This document shows positions 7,719 through 16,774 of a stretch of DNA of 56,809 nucleotides, one piece after another. The stretch's first letter is position 1, and each line of letters begins with the position of its first letter. The stretch comes from Ruminococcus sp. (GTDB taxonomy: Bacteria; Bacillota; Clostridia; Oscillospirales; Ruminococcaceae): the NCBI GenBank assembly GCA_017542125.1, contig JAFXXU010000055.1, positions 1-56,809 on the forward strand, read 5' to 3'. Under the pieces are notes generated by a model, which saw only the letters and a program-made list of their open reading frames with translations, was not told where the DNA came from and searched no databases. The position numbers were made by a program, and so were the translations under genes.

Positions 7719-7880
7719 ATTAGCAATATTGCACAACGAATACCCTCTGGCCGAAAACGTTTGAGAGGTGAATTTTGCCATTCGTTATGTGCAGATTGCA
7801 TAAATCGCCGTACAGCGGCGATAAATGGGTAATAAAGGTGCATAATCGGCAACCGTCCCGGCGCCTCGGGATCTTCGGTT
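7719..7880. other. Structured intergenic stretch with LacI-type operator-like site
   Basis: In the 454-bp minD/lipoprotein gap, GCACAACGAAT (7730-7740) pairs with ATTCGTTATGTGC (7780-7792), enclosing CCTCT/AGAGG. The loop holds CGAAAACGTTTG (7752-7763), the same dodecamer found at the glgP promoter. A 7-bp hairpin ATCGCCG-TACAG-CGGCGAT lies at 7805-7823. A further TCCCG...CGGGA repeat lies just upstream of the promoter at 7884. No open reading frame is convincing here. It could be a small RNA, a leader or an operator region. Confidence 0.4.
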
Positions 7881-7883
7881 TTC

Positions 7884-7917
7884 TTGACAAAGCGGGCTCG
7901 TTGTGGTACATTATAAT
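7884..7917 (+). promoter_or_regulatory. Promoter for the 7955 lipoprotein gene
   Basis: TTGACA at 7884-7889 is followed after 17 bp by TACATT (7907-7912). A perfect TATAAT overlaps at 7912-7917, but with a 22-bp spacing. Transcription would start about 30 bp before the ATG. Confidence 0.65.
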
Positions 7918-7954
7918 ATGAAAGATTATATTATCCGAGGAGAGTGATCCGGGT

Positions 7955-9619
7955 ATGATAAAGCGATTTGCAGCCGTGCTGATGAGCGCTCTGCTGCTCT
8001 GCGGGTGTGCTGATACCCCCAAGACCGGCAAGCCCGGAAAGACCGACAGCAATTCACAGCAGGCCGTTACATACACTGTCATCCCCGCTTCGGAAAGCGA
8101 TCCCGAGCTTCTCTATGACAGCTGCGGGGTCACGGTGCGGGTAAAGGAGCTCAACAAGGACGAGCTGCTGCTGGAGGCTTCAAACACCAATTCACAAAAG
8201 GTAACTCTCCGCTCGCTGTATATCGAGGTCGATGGCCTTGCCGGGGAGACCGAAATCTACCGCAACCTGAAATCGGGTGAGACCCATGATATCGGGCTGA
8301 GCATAGGCGACGGCTTCGGCAGCGCCAGTACCCGCTTCTATCTGGTGGGGGAGGATTTCAACATCATCGAGGGGAGCCTCTCGGATGTTATCACCCTCAA
8401 GCTCTCGGATACCAAGACCCTTCGCGCCGACCCGCTCTGTACCCCCGTTTACGAGGACGACTCGGTGAAGCTGGGCATGAGCGGCGTCCGCTACCTCAAC
8501 AACACCAATTCCGTATATATAGAGCTTTTCGGCATCAACAAGACCGATAAGGATCTTTACGTCAGGGCATTGGTACATTCCTGCGACCACGAGGATTACT
8601 CAGCCTCCTGCTCCGGGTTCATCCCCCGCAACGGCAAGGCGGATCTGATCATGAGCGCCTTCACCACCAACGATACCATCTCCGGGGCGGATCTCGACAG
8701 CATAAACTATGACCTTTATCTGGCCTCCGCCGAGGATGCTATGTCCGACTCCTATTCCGCGCCCCCTGCCGCCGAGGGTCTGACCCTTTATCTGCCCAAG
8801 ACAGGCAGGCCGGAGAACAAGGTGCCGGATAGGATCATATCGGCACCCTCCCCGGATGAATACCTGGAGGATACCCTCTCGGAGGATGACAGGCTCCTTT
8901 CCGCGATCAGACGTCCCTCCGTTTACGACAACGGCAGCGTGAGCATAGAGTATGTTGCGGCATCCGCCGAGCATCACGACCGGGGCATAACCGCAAGGCT
9001 GTTCTTCAAATGCACCAACAGGCTTGACAAACAGATCAGGCTGGAAGCCAGCGGCGTGGTGAACCGCGCCAATGCCGATTACTTCGTTGACAGCTCCGTC
9101 AAGGCTATGTATGAGAAATACATCGAGGTCTCCTACGATCTGCCCGAATCGGGCATTCTCGGGGAGCCCACCTGGGCGGCGGTAAAGTTCAACATCCGCT
9201 ACGACGACGGCCACGACGATACCCCGATGATTGGCACCACCGATTATCTCACCGTACAGTTCAGCGAGGAGCTCTACGACCCGCAGCCCCCTGCCGACGC
9301 TCATCTGATATTTGAGGACGATAACTGTGCGCTCTATCTGGTGAACATCGACAAGCCCCGCTCGGCGGTCAAGCTGGAGCTGTTCGCGGTCAACAAGCTC
9401 GCTGAGGATATACTTGTCTCTCTGGATTTCCCCGACGGGGAATACTGGATGTATTCATCTTTACAGATGCTGCCCCAGTCCTGTTCGGATGTGTCAGTTC
9501 CCGTATATTCCTCCGAGGGCAAGGAGCTGACCGTGGAGGAATTCAGCGGCATGGGTGTGGAAGTATCCGTTTACGATTTCAGCGGCACAGCGATCGCCGC
9601 CGGTGAGGGTACGCTATGA
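7955..9619 (+). CDS. Predicted lipoprotein with repeated beta-rich domains
   Basis: The 554-residue protein begins with a lipoprotein signal: basic MIKR, a hydrophobic stretch and the lipobox LCGC (Cys18). It should therefore be anchored on the outer face of the membrane. At least two internal units look alike: SVKLGMSGVRYL...VYIELFGINK (about 168-195) and NCALYLVNIDK...VKLELFAVNK (about 452-480). This suggests tandem immunoglobulin-like folds. The start has GAGGAGAG upstream. It overlaps the next gene by ATGA (9616-9619). Binding or adhesion is possible, but no specific function is supported. Confidence 0.8.
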   Translation: MIKRFAAVLMSALLLCGCADTPKTGKPGKTDSNSQQAVTYTVIPASESDPELLYDSCGVTVRVKELNKDELLLEASNTNSQKVTLRSLYIEVDGLAGETEIYRNLKSGETHDIGLSIGDGFGSASTRFYLVGEDFNIIEGSLSDVITLKLSDTKTLRADPLCTPVYEDDSVKLGMSGVRYLNNTNSVYIELFGINKTDKDLYVRALVHSCDHEDYSASCSGFIPRNGKADLIMSAFTTNDTISGADLDSINYDLYLASAEDAMSDSYSAPPAAEGLTLYLPKTGRPENKVPDRIISAPSPDEYLEDTLSEDDRLLSAIRRPSVYDNGSVSIEYVAASAEHHDRGITARLFFKCTNRLDKQIRLEASGVVNRANADYFVDSSVKAMYEKYIEVSYDLPESGILGEPTWAAVKFNIRYDDGHDDTPMIGTTDYLTVQFSEELYDPQPPADAHLIFEDDNCALYLVNIDKPRSAVKLELFAVNKLAEDILVSLDFPDGEYWMYSSLQMLPQSCSDVSVPVYSSEGKELTVEEFSGMGVEVSVYDFSGTAIAAGEGTL

Positions 9620-10737
9620 AGATCAGGCTCAACAAAAACAGGCTGGCGCTCCTGTTAATATTCGGGGGCTGCATACTGCTTAATATACTCGCCTGGTGTT
9701 CCAGCTCCTTTTCGGACTGGTACTCCGAGCATATCTACCCCTTCTGGGTCAACGCCTTCGGCAGGCCCATAGCCCTGCTCCCCTTTTCGCTGGGAGAGAT
9801 AATGATAATTGCATTTATTGTTATAATCCTGCTCACTATCCCCGTGATGACGGTGCTTCTGATAGTTCTTAAAGGGCGCAGGAAAAAGGTGTTCAAGGTC
9901 TGCGGGCTGATATATGTCTGGATACTTGCCTTCATAGTCCTGACCGAGACCCTCAACTGCTTTATCAACTACCACCGCTCCACCTTCGGGGAGCTTTACG
10001 GCATCCCCAAGACCGAGCACACCAATGCCGAGCTTATCGAGCTCTGCGATTACCTCACCGCCGAGACCAACGCCCTCTCAAAGCAGGTGCAGCGTGCTGA
10101 GAACGGCGAGTTCATCCTCACCGCCGACCTGGACGAGACCGCCCGCAAGGCAATGGCGGCCCTGGGGGATGAGTTCCCCATGCTGGGGGGCTATTACGTC
10201 ACCCCCAAGCCCATCATAAACTCCTTCTTTATGAGCCAGCAGTATCTTATGGGGATATATTTCCCCTTCTCGCTGGAGGCTAACTACAACTACCAGATGT
10301 ACCCCTCTAACATCCCCGAAACGGTCTGCCACGAGCTGGCTCACACCAAGGGTTTTATGCTGGAGGACGAAGCTAACTTCATAGCCTTCCTCGCCTGCGA
10401 CCGCTGCGATAACGTGGAGTATCGTTACAGCGGCTATCTCAGGGCGCTGAAATACGTCCTCTCCGAGGTGAAGAGCAACTGCACCGACCAGGAGATCTCC
10501 CGGGCTTACGGGGCTCTCAGTATGGAGACTATGGTGGATATCAACGGCAACTCCTCCTACTGGCAGAAGGTGCAGGAGAGCGATGAGGGGCTGCTGCCCT
10601 CCAAGACGGTAGCGAAGATCTCCGACGCAGCTATGGAGACCTCACTGAAGCTCAACGGCGTTCAGGACGGCAAAAAAAGCTACGGCAGGATGGTGGATCT
10701 GCTGCTGAATTACGGCGTAGGCAAAGCAAAGGAATGA
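9616..10737 (+). CDS. DUF3810 family membrane zinc metalloprotease
   Basis: The 373-residue protein has three hydrophobic helices in its first 120 residues (about 9-27, 55-85 and 95-115). A large domain with the zinc motif HELAH (in ETVCHELAHTKGFMLEDEANF, about residues 235-255) follows. The distal EDEANF supplies the likely third ligand. This order matches DUF3810 proteins, whose substrates are not established. It is translationally coupled to the upstream lipoprotein by a four-base overlap, so the pair may act together at the cell surface. tsaE follows four bases later. Confidence 0.85.
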   Translation: MKIRLNKNRLALLLIFGGCILLNILAWCSSSFSDWYSEHIYPFWVNAFGRPIALLPFSLGEIMIIAFIVIILLTIPVMTVLLIVLKGRRKKVFKVCGLIYVWILAFIVLTETLNCFINYHRSTFGELYGIPKTEHTNAELIELCDYLTAETNALSKQVQRAENGEFILTADLDETARKAMAALGDEFPMLGGYYVTPKPIINSFFMSQQYLMGIYFPFSLEANYNYQMYPSNIPETVCHELAHTKGFMLEDEANFIAFLACDRCDNVEYRYSGYLRALKYVLSEVKSNCTDQEISRAYGALSMETMVDINGNSSYWQKVQESDEGLLPSKTVAKISDAAMETSLKLNGVQDGKKSYGRMVDLLLNYGVGKAKE

Positions 10738-10741
10738 TCCT

Positions 10742-11188
10742 ATGATATACGAATATACAACAAGCTCCTCCGCTGAGACCATAGAGCTGGGCAGGAGGAT
10801 AGGTGAGCGGCTCCGGGGCGGCGACTGCATCGCCTACATCGGCGGGTTGGGTGCAGGTAAGACCACTATGACCCGGGGCATAGCCATGGGCATGGGTCTT
10901 GAGGACGATGTCACCAGCCCTACCTTCACCCTTGTCAACGAGTACAGGGGGGCGGGGCTGTCGCTGATACATTTCGATATGTACCGCATAAGCTCCTCAG
11001 CAGACCTGGAGACCACGGGCTTTTTCGACTATATGGACGAGGACACCGTCCTGGCTGTGGAATGGAGCGAAAACACCGCCGATGCCCTCCCGCCGGGGAC
11101 GGTGACTGTCACCCTGGAGCGGACGGGTGACGAGACCAGAAGAATAACGATAAACGGAGATGAACGCTTTGCTGACATTGGGGATTGA
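10742..11188 (+). CDS. tsaE: tRNA threonylcarbamoyladenosine biosynthesis ATPase TsaE
   Basis: This is the ATPase partner of the TsaB-TsaD complex that makes t6A at position 37 of ANN-decoding tRNAs. The 148 residues contain the P-loop GGLGAGKTT (about 34-42), TSPTFTLVNEY (about 59-69) and HFDMYR (about 77-82), all characteristic of TsaE. It overlaps tsaB by 29 bp, so the two are co-translated. tsaD and tsaC are not in the window. Confidence 0.95.
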   Translation: MIYEYTTSSSAETIELGRRIGERLRGGDCIAYIGGLGAGKTTMTRGIAMGMGLEDDVTSPTFTLVNEYRGAGLSLIHFDMYRISSSADLETTGFFDYMDEDTVLAVEWSENTADALPPGTVTVTLERTGDETRRITINGDERFADIGD

Positions 11189-11855
11189 CACCTCCGGCAA
11201 GGTAGCCTCCTGCGCTGTTGCCGACAGCGGGAAGCTGCTCGCCGAGAAGATACTTTACACCAAGCTGACCCACTCGCAGATAATCCTGCCTATGGCGGAG
11301 GAGCTCCTGCGGGACTGCGGGCTCACCTTTTCCGACCTGGAGGCGGTGGTCTGCGCGGCGGGGCCGGGATCGTACACAGGTCTGCGGATAGGTCTGGCTG
11401 CGGTCAAGGGGATAGTTATGGGGGCGCCTCATCTGAAATGCGCCGCAGTTTCCACCCTTGAAGCTCTCTGCCTGAACGTTTCGGCTTTTCAGGGGCGGAT
11501 AGTTCCCGTGATGTACGCAAGGCCGGGAGTGGTATACGCCGGGGAATACGAGAGCCGCCGGGGCAGGGTAACTCCCCTCACCGAGGACAGAGTCACCGAC
11601 GAGAAGGAGTTCTTTGAAGCCCTGGACACCTCATCCCCCGTAATGCTCACCGGTGACCGCTGCGTTGAGATCAAGCAGCTCTATTTTGCCGATAATGAAA
11701 ACGTCCTTGCGGCTCCCGCCGCAGACAGGCTCCAGCGGGCATCCTCCCTCTGTGCGGCATTTCTTGCAGACCCCGGGAGAGCCCTTCCCCCGGAAGCGCT
11801 GGAGGCAAGCTATCTTCAAGCCACCAAGGCCGAAAAAACCCACGGGGCGAAATAG
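11160..11855 (+). CDS. tsaB: tRNA threonylcarbamoyladenosine biosynthesis protein TsaB
   Basis: This is the non-catalytic ASKHA-fold partner that binds TsaD and TsaE in t6A synthesis. The 231-residue protein begins LTLGIDTSGKVASCAV (the ATPase-fold phosphate-1-like strand). It carries the family signature AAGPGSYTGLRIGLAAVKG (about residues 66-84). The ATG lies inside the 3' end of tsaE, with GGAG just before it. A strong bidirectional terminator follows at 11894-11920. Confidence 0.95.
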   Translation: MNALLTLGIDTSGKVASCAVADSGKLLAEKILYTKLTHSQIILPMAEELLRDCGLTFSDLEAVVCAAGPGSYTGLRIGLAAVKGIVMGAPHLKCAAVSTLEALCLNVSAFQGRIVPVMYARPGVVYAGEYESRRGRVTPLTEDRVTDEKEFFEALDTSSPVMLTGDRCVEIKQLYFADNENVLAAPAADRLQRASSLCAAFLADPGRALPPEALEASYLQATKAEKTHGAK

Positions 11856-11888
11856 CGCCGTATCGGCAGACAATAATACTCATCATAC

Positions 11889-11935
11889 AAAAACGCCCGG
11901 AGGCTCGATGCCTCCGGGCGCTGTGTTTTTTTATT
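11889..11935. terminator. Bidirectional terminator between tsaB and glgP
   Basis: A perfect 11-bp stem CGCCCGGAGGC / GCCTCCGGGCG (11894-11904 and 11910-11920) has a TCGAT loop. It is followed by a T-run on the plus strand and preceded by an A-run. It serves both convergent genes. Confidence 0.92.
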
Positions 11936-14351
11936 ACTTGGTGAGCTTCCAGATATCTCTTGCGTAGTCCTCAACGGAGCGGTCAGCGGAGAAGATACCG
12001 GCGTTGGCGATGTTAGCCAGCGACATCTTCTGCCACTTGAGCTTGTCGCGGTAGCACTCGGAGGCATAAGCCTGAGCCTTCTGGTAGGAGTCGAAATCAG
12101 CAAGAGCCATATAGGTATCGGTGGTCTTGAGTGCATTGGCGATCTCGCCGAACTGCTCGCCGTTGATGCCTCTGGACATCCTGTCAACAGCCTCGCGGAC
12201 GGTGGCGTTGGAGTTGTAAACGTCAATAGGTCTGTAATGGGGCTTGGCGTTGTTCACCTCGTCAACGTTCATACCGAAGATGATGATGTTATCGTCGCCC
12301 ACCTGCTCGTGGATCTCCACATTCGCGCCGTCCATGGTACCCAGGGTAACGGCGCCGTTGATCATCAGCTTCATATTGCCCGTACCCGAAGCCTCGGTGC
12401 CTGCAAGGGAGATCTGCTCGGAGATCTCGGCAGCGGGCATCAGCAGCTCGGAGAGGGATACACAGTAATCCTCAAGGAAGATGACATTGAGCTTCTCGGA
12501 GAGCTTCTTGTCCTTACGCAGCTCCTGAGAGATGTTCCAGATCAGCTTGATGATCTGCTTTGCCATATAGTAGCCGGGAGCCGCCTTCGCCGCGAAGATA
12601 TAGGTCTTGGGGGTGAAATCGGCATCGGGGTTGTTTTTGAGGAAGTTGTACTGAGCGATGATGTTCAGAGCATTCAGCTGCTGACGCTTGTACTCGTGCA
12701 GACGCTTTACCTGAACGTCGAAGATGGAATCGAGGTTCAGCTCCACGCCGTACTGGTTCTTGACATACTTGGCAAAGGCAGCCTTGTTGTCGGCCTTGAT
12801 GGCAGCCAGCCTCTCCAGGACTTCCTTATCGTCAGCAAACTTGTTGAAATTCTTGAGCTTGGCAGCATCTCTGAGGAAGCCGTCGCCGATCTTCTCACGG
12901 AGCAGCGAGGTAAGTCCCTCGTTGGACTGATAGAGCCATCTTCTGTATGCGATACCGTTGGTAACGTTGGTGAACTTCTCGGGAGTGTAGTCATACTCAT
13001 CGCGGAAGGTCTCGCGCTTGATGATCTCGGAGTGGATCTTAGCAACGCCGTTGACGTGGTGGCAGGCGTGAACGCAGAGAGTAGCCATCTTGACCTTGTT
13101 GTTCTCGATGATGGACATTCTCGTTACCTTATCCTGGTCGCCGTAGCGCTCCCAGAGGCGGCGGCAGTAGCGCTCGTTGATCTCAACGATGATGGAGAAG
13201 ATCCTGGGGGTAACGCTCTTTAAGAGGTTGCAGTCCCACTTCTCCAGAGCCTCGGGCATAACGGTGTGGTTGGTATATGCGAAGGTCTTGGTGACGATAT
13301 CCCAGGCCTTATCCCAGGAATAGCCGCAGTCGTCCAGCATAACTCTCATCAGCTCGGGGATAGCCAGGGTGGGGTGAGTATCGTTGATATGGATAGCCAC
13401 CTTCTCGTGGAGGTTGTCAAGAGTACCGTAAACGCTCATATGCTGGTTTACGATATCACCAATAGAAGCGGCGCAGAGGAAATACTGCTGCCTGAGGCGG
13501 AGGCTCTTGCCCTCCTGGTGATTGTCGTTGGGATAGAGCACCTTGGTGATGGCCTGTGACATGATGTTCAGACCGAGAGCCTTGCTGTAATCGCCCTTGT
13601 TGAACAGGGGCATATCGAAGGAGGATACCTCAGCCTTCCACAGCCTGAGCTTGGAGACAGCCTCGCTGCCGTAGCCGGAAACGAACATATCGTAGGGCAC
13701 CGCCATAACGGAGGTGTAGTTCTCGTGAGTTACGCAGTGATACTGATTATCCCAGTACTCCTTGAGCTCGCCGTCAAATCTGACCTCGATAGCCTTGCTG
13801 GGCACGGGAACGAGCCAGGCGGAACCGCCGGGGAGCCAGTTATCGGGGAGCTCGGTCTGCCAGCCATCATCCAGCTTCTGCTTGAAGATACCGTACTCAT
13901 AGCAGATGGAGAAGCCGGTAGCGTGATAGCCGTCAGCGGCGAGGCCGTCGAGGTAGCAGGCTGCAAGTCTGCCGAGGCCGCCGTTGCCGAGGCCGGCATC
14001 GGGCTCACACTCGTAGATGCCGTTGATGGAGATGCCGAACTCATCGAGGACGGCCTTGGTCTGCTCGATCATTTCCAGATTATAGAGGCTGGTCTTGAGG
14101 GAGCGGCCCATCAAAAACTCCATGGAGAGGTAGTACACCTTCTTATGGCCCATAGAATGGGTCTTGACGGTGAAATGCCTTCTCTTGGCCTTCATTATCT
14201 TAACAACTATTTTGGTAAGAGCCTCATAGACCTGCTGGTCGGAAGCCTCATCGGGGGTGGTCTGGAAATCGCTGTGCAGGATATCGAGGAACTGCTTTTT
14301 CAGTTCTTCCTTAGTAATAGTCTTTTCTGCATTTTTCTTTGGCCTTGCCAT
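11934..14351 (-). CDS. glgP: Glycogen/starch/maltodextrin phosphorylase
   Basis: It releases glucose-1-phosphate from alpha-1,4-glucans with pyridoxal phosphate. The protein has about 805 residues from the ATG at 14351, which has a perfect AGGAGGT site. A longer frame upstream lacks a ribosome site and runs into the promoter region. Visible signatures are YLSMEFLMGRSL, the EPDAGLGNGGLGRLAACYLDG glycogen-binding region, and the PLP site EASGTGNMKLMINGAVTLGT near the C-terminus. The N-terminal tail MARPKKNAEKTIT is lysine-rich. It is a single-gene unit under the promoter and operator at 14519-14577. Confidence 0.96.
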   Translation of the reverse strand: MARPKKNAEKTITKEELKKQFLDILHSDFQTTPDEASDQQVYEALTKIVVKIMKAKRRHFTVKTHSMGHKKVYYLSMEFLMGRSLKTSLYNLEMIEQTKAVLDEFGISINGIYECEPDAGLGNGGLGRLAACYLDGLAADGYHATGFSICYEYGIFKQKLDDGWQTELPDNWLPGGSAWLVPVPSKAIEVRFDGELKEYWDNQYHCVTHENYTSVMAVPYDMFVSGYGSEAVSKLRLWKAEVSSFDMPLFNKGDYSKALGLNIMSQAITKVLYPNDNHQEGKSLRLRQQYFLCAASIGDIVNQHMSVYGTLDNLHEKVAIHINDTHPTLAIPELMRVMLDDCGYSWDKAWDIVTKTFAYTNHTVMPEALEKWDCNLLKSVTPRIFSIIVEINERYCRRLWERYGDQDKVTRMSIIENNKVKMATLCVHACHHVNGVAKIHSEIIKRETFRDEYDYTPEKFTNVTNGIAYRRWLYQSNEGLTSLLREKIGDGFLRDAAKLKNFNKFADDKEVLERLAAIKADNKAAFAKYVKNQYGVELNLDSIFDVQVKRLHEYKRQQLNALNIIAQYNFLKNNPDADFTPKTYIFAAKAAPGYYMAKQIIKLIWNISQELRKDKKLSEKLNVIFLEDYCVSLSELLMPAAEISEQISLAGTEASGTGNMKLMINGAVTLGTMDGANVEIHEQVGDDNIIIFGMNVDEVNNAKPHYRPIDVYNSNATVREAVDRMSRGINGEQFGEIANALKTTDTYMALADFDSYQKAQAYASECYRDKLKWQKMSLANIANAGIFSADRSVEDYARDIWKLTK

Positions 14352-14518
14352 ACAATTACCTCCTATTGACGGTACAGCTGCAAATGGGCAGATGTGCCGT
14401 TTCATATGTCTGCAAAAGCAACATATCTGATATATTATATCATAAAAACATCCGACATTCAACCCCATACTGTGAATAGGTTAAAAAATTTTGGTGCTTA
14501 TTCCCTTATGAGGCTTGT

Positions 14519-14577
14519 CGAAAACGTTTGCGATACTTATACAATCTAATTATATGTTGATTATGTCCAAATGTCAA
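14519..14577 (-). promoter_or_regulatory. glgP promoter with LacI/MalR-type operator
   Basis: The minus strand has a perfect consensus promoter, TTGACA (14577-14572), 17 bp, TATAAT (14554-14549). About ten bases after the likely start lies CGCAAACGTTTTCG (14532-14519), with the AAACGTTT core of LacI-family operators such as MalR. An operator at that place would block elongation or promoter escape. The remaining 14352-14661 gap holds the leader and a small hairpin at 14593-14613 (GATCCTA...TAGGATC). Confidence 0.8.
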
Positions 14578-14661
14578 GCGGGAGATTTATGAGATCCTAC
14601 AATTCATAGGATCGTACACAATTCACAACAAGGAGAATAAATTTTTGGGGAATATCACATC

Positions 14662-15351
14662 TTATTTCAGCCTTGCCCGTATATTCTTCCAATCCGGGCA
14701 GTATTTTCCCACCAGAGCCCAGAACTCTACGCTGTGATCCATATGGACCAGATGGCAGAGCTCGTGTATTATAACATAATCTATACAGTCCCGGGGGTAA
14801 TAGACGATGTTGGCGTTTATCGAGATATTCCCGCCGGAGGAGCATCTCCCCCAGCTGGCGGACATCCTCTTGACCGTGACCTTTTTGGGGGTGAGCCCTG
14901 TCAGCGCCGAGAGCCTTTCCATACTCTCTCTGATAACGGCGAGGGTCTGCCCGTCGATGGCTTTCTTTGCCTGAGAAGCCACATACCTGCCGTCGTACCC
15001 CTCACGGACGCTGATCTCAAGTCGGCCTTCGGTAAATCTGGGAGGCCGGTAGCTCCCGGCGGGAACGCAGGTGACGGTATAGACCTCCCCTGCCAGAGTG
15101 AAGCTCTCGCCCTCGGCGTAGGTGACGGGAGGCACAGCCTCGCTGCCTGAACTTTTTTCTATGCTCCGGAGAATCCAGTCCGCCTTTTCTTTGAGGAAGG
15201 CCACGCCCCGGGCTTCGTCGCCGTTCTGGGGCAGCTTCAGCACTACCCTGCCGTTCTTGACGGCTATATAGATATTCTTACGCCTGCCCCTGTCGATGAC
15301 GTATTCCAGCGTTCTGCCGTCGCTCAGGGTCAGCTTTCGCAGCTCTGACAT
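14662..15351 (-). CDS. YgjP-like / M48-type metallopeptidase domain protein
   Basis: The protein has about 229 residues from the ATG at 15351, chosen because AGGTGAG lies just upstream. The zinc motif HELCHLVHMDHSVEFW (about residues 189-204) is the hallmark of the YgjP (DUF45) metal-hydrolase family. It is preceded by YVIIHELCHL and a conserved WGRCSSGGNISIN segment. It should be cytoplasmic, since no signal peptide or membrane helix is visible. Its substrate is unknown. A terminator separates it from the gene upstream. Confidence 0.88.
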   Translation of the reverse strand: MSELRKLTLSDGRTLEYVIDRGRRKNIYIAVKNGRVVLKLPQNGDEARGVAFLKEKADWILRSIEKSSGSEAVPPVTYAEGESFTLAGEVYTVTCVPAGSYRPPRFTEGRLEISVREGYDGRYVASQAKKAIDGQTLAVIRESMERLSALTGLTPKKVTVKRMSASWGRCSSGGNISINANIVYYPRDCIDYVIIHELCHLVHMDHSVEFWALVGKYCPDWKNIRARLK

Positions 15352-15365
15352 TATCTCACCTGCCT

Positions 15366-15397
15366 GTAAAAAAGGAGCGGGCAGCGCCACGCTCCTT
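15366..15397 (-). terminator. Terminator of the SH3-like protein gene
   Basis: AAGGAGCG (15372-15379) pairs with CGCTCCTT (15390-15397). On the minus strand the hairpin is followed by a run of seven T. It ends the transcript of the gene at 15411-15980. Confidence 0.88.
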
Positions 15398-15410
15398 ATG
15401 GTTTCAAATG

Positions 15411-15980
15411 TTACTGTTCAGCCTCAGCGGGCTGTTCCTCCTCCTGACCCTCGACGGGTGCTTCTTCATCCAAAGCCTCCAGAGGGTTCTCGCGGTTTAT
15501 CTCGGCGGAGCTTAAATAGTCCTCCAGAACATAACCTGTATAGGTAGTGCCGTCGCCGTTGAGGAAAGAAACCTGGCAGAAGCCGTCGGCTCTGCGCTCC
15601 AGCACCTCAACCTTGATATTCGGCGACATACAGATAAGGTGCGCCGACTCAGCCTGGGGCTCTGCAAGCAGCTGGACGTAGGTGATTATATAGGCATATT
15701 CGGGTCCTGCGGGCACGGCGGGCTCCGTTTCGGCCAGTGTGCTCGAAGCGGTAACGGCTGCGCTCTCTGCGGGGGCAGAGGTGGCTGCCGTGGTGGTGGT
15801 ATGGGAGATAGTTCCCGTATCTATCCCGGCGGGGACATCCTTGCTGTTGCTGGAGAATATGCTCTTGGAGAGCAGCAGTATCAATGCTACGCATATCGCG
15901 GTGATAACCAGAATAGTTATCACATTGACGGCGTTAGCCGACTGGAGGATATTCGATTTTTCGCTGTCTTTCCTGCTCAT
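15411..15980 (-). CDS. Membrane-anchored SH3-like domain protein
   Basis: The 189-residue protein has a short cytosolic N-terminus and one transmembrane helix (about 18-40, VITILVITAICVALILLL). A Thr/Ser/Ala-rich linker (about 55-90) and a bacterial SH3-like domain (about 95-160, YIITYVQLLAEPQAES...GFCQVSFLNGDGTTYTGYV) follow. The tail is rich in Glu and Pro. Such SH3 domains often bind peptidoglycan peptides, so a wall-linked role is plausible. It is transcribed alone, from a perfect consensus promoter at 16028-16056 to the terminator at 15366-15397. Confidence 0.82.
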   Translation of the reverse strand: MSRKDSEKSNILQSANAVNVITILVITAICVALILLLSKSIFSSNSKDVPAGIDTGTISHTTTTAATSAPAESAAVTASSTLAETEPAVPAGPEYAYIITYVQLLAEPQAESAHLICMSPNIKVEVLERRADGFCQVSFLNGDGTTYTGYVLEDYLSSAEINRENPLEALDEEAPVEGQEEEQPAEAEQ

Positions 15981-16027
15981 TCGGCATCACCTCCGGCTTT
16001 GCGGCACCTTGCCGCAGGGTATGATAT

Positions 16028-16056
16028 ATTATAGCACATTCCGCGCCCCTTGTCAA
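16028..16056 (-). promoter_or_regulatory. Consensus promoter of the SH3-like protein gene
   Basis: TTGACA (16056-16051), 17 bp, TATAAT (16033-16028) on the minus strand. Both hexamers are perfect. The start would lie about 40 bp before the ATG. Confidence 0.88.
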
Positions 16057-16068
16057 ATGGGGATCGGA

Positions 16069-16698
16069 TTATTTCGTTCCGAAGATCCTGTCGCCGGCAT
16101 CGCCGAGGCCGGGGACGATATAGGCGTCGCCGTTGAGCTTTTCATCCAGGCAGCCCACATAGATATCAATATCGGGGTGGGCGTCGTGGAGGGCCTTGAG
16201 CCCCTCGGGGGCTGCTATGACGCACATATACTTGATATTCTTACAGCCCTTTGCCTTGATGAGATCCACCGCAGCGATAGCAGAGCCGCCTGTTGCCAGC
16301 ATAGGGTCGGGGAGGATAACGAGCCTTTCCTTGATGCTGTCTGGCAGCTTGCAGAAATACTCGTGGGGCTCGTGGGTCTCCTCATCGCGGTAGAGGCCTA
16401 TATGCCCCACCTTAGCGGAGGGCACGAGGGCGAGTATGCCGTTCACCATACCGAGGCCGGCTCTGAGTATGGGCACCACAGCCAGCTTCTTTCCGGAGAG
16501 CATGGGCACCTCTGCTCTGGTGATAGGGGTCTTGACGCTCACCAGCTCGGTGGGCAGGTCGCGGAGGGCCTCATAGCCCATAAGCATAGCGACCTCCTCC
16601 ACTAGTATGCGGAAGTCTCTGGTACCTGTATTCTCATCCCGCATAAGCGAGATCTTATGCCTTATCAGGGGGTGATCTATTATCATTACCTTATTCAT
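16069..16698 (-). CDS. upp: Uracil phosphoribosyltransferase
   Basis: It salvages uracil by joining it to PRPP to form UMP in the cytoplasm. The 209 residues match the usual length. Signatures are [14 protein letters not shown] (about 74-87), the PRPP loop [18 protein letters not shown] (about 126-143) and the uracil-binding [18 protein letters not shown] at the C-terminus. It lies between mscL and the SH3-like gene. A terminator follows mscL, so upp probably has its own start or relies on readthrough. Confidence 0.97.
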   Translation of the reverse strand: MNKVMIIDHPLIRHKISLMRDENTGTRDFRILVEEVAMLMGYEALRDLPTELVSVKTPITRAEVPMLSGKKLAVVPILRAGLGMVNGILALVPSAKVGHIGLYRDEETHEPHEYFCKLPDSIKERLVILPDPMLATGGSAIAAVDLIKAKGCKNIKYMCVIAAPEGLKALHDAHPDIDIYVGCLDEKLNGDAYIVPGLGDAGDRIFGTK

Positions 16699-16727
16699 AT
16701 CCTGAAACCTCTCTCATCCTGCCAAAA

Positions 16728-16757
16728 CAAAGGGGCGGACTTTCGCCTGCCCCTTTG
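16728..16757 (-). terminator. Terminator downstream of mscL
   Basis: CAAAGGGGC pairs with GCCCCTTTG (16728-16736 and 16749-16757), enclosing a GC-rich inner loop. On the minus strand it runs into TTTGTTTT. It lies between mscL and upp. Confidence 0.85.
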
Positions 16758-16774
16758 ATCTTTGGTTTGCATTT

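Noticed and set aside
14625-14655. Degenerate fragment of the repeat element (AAGGAGAAT...GGGGAATAT)
   Set aside because: Only about 20 loosely matching bases, with no terminal repeat. Chance is likely.
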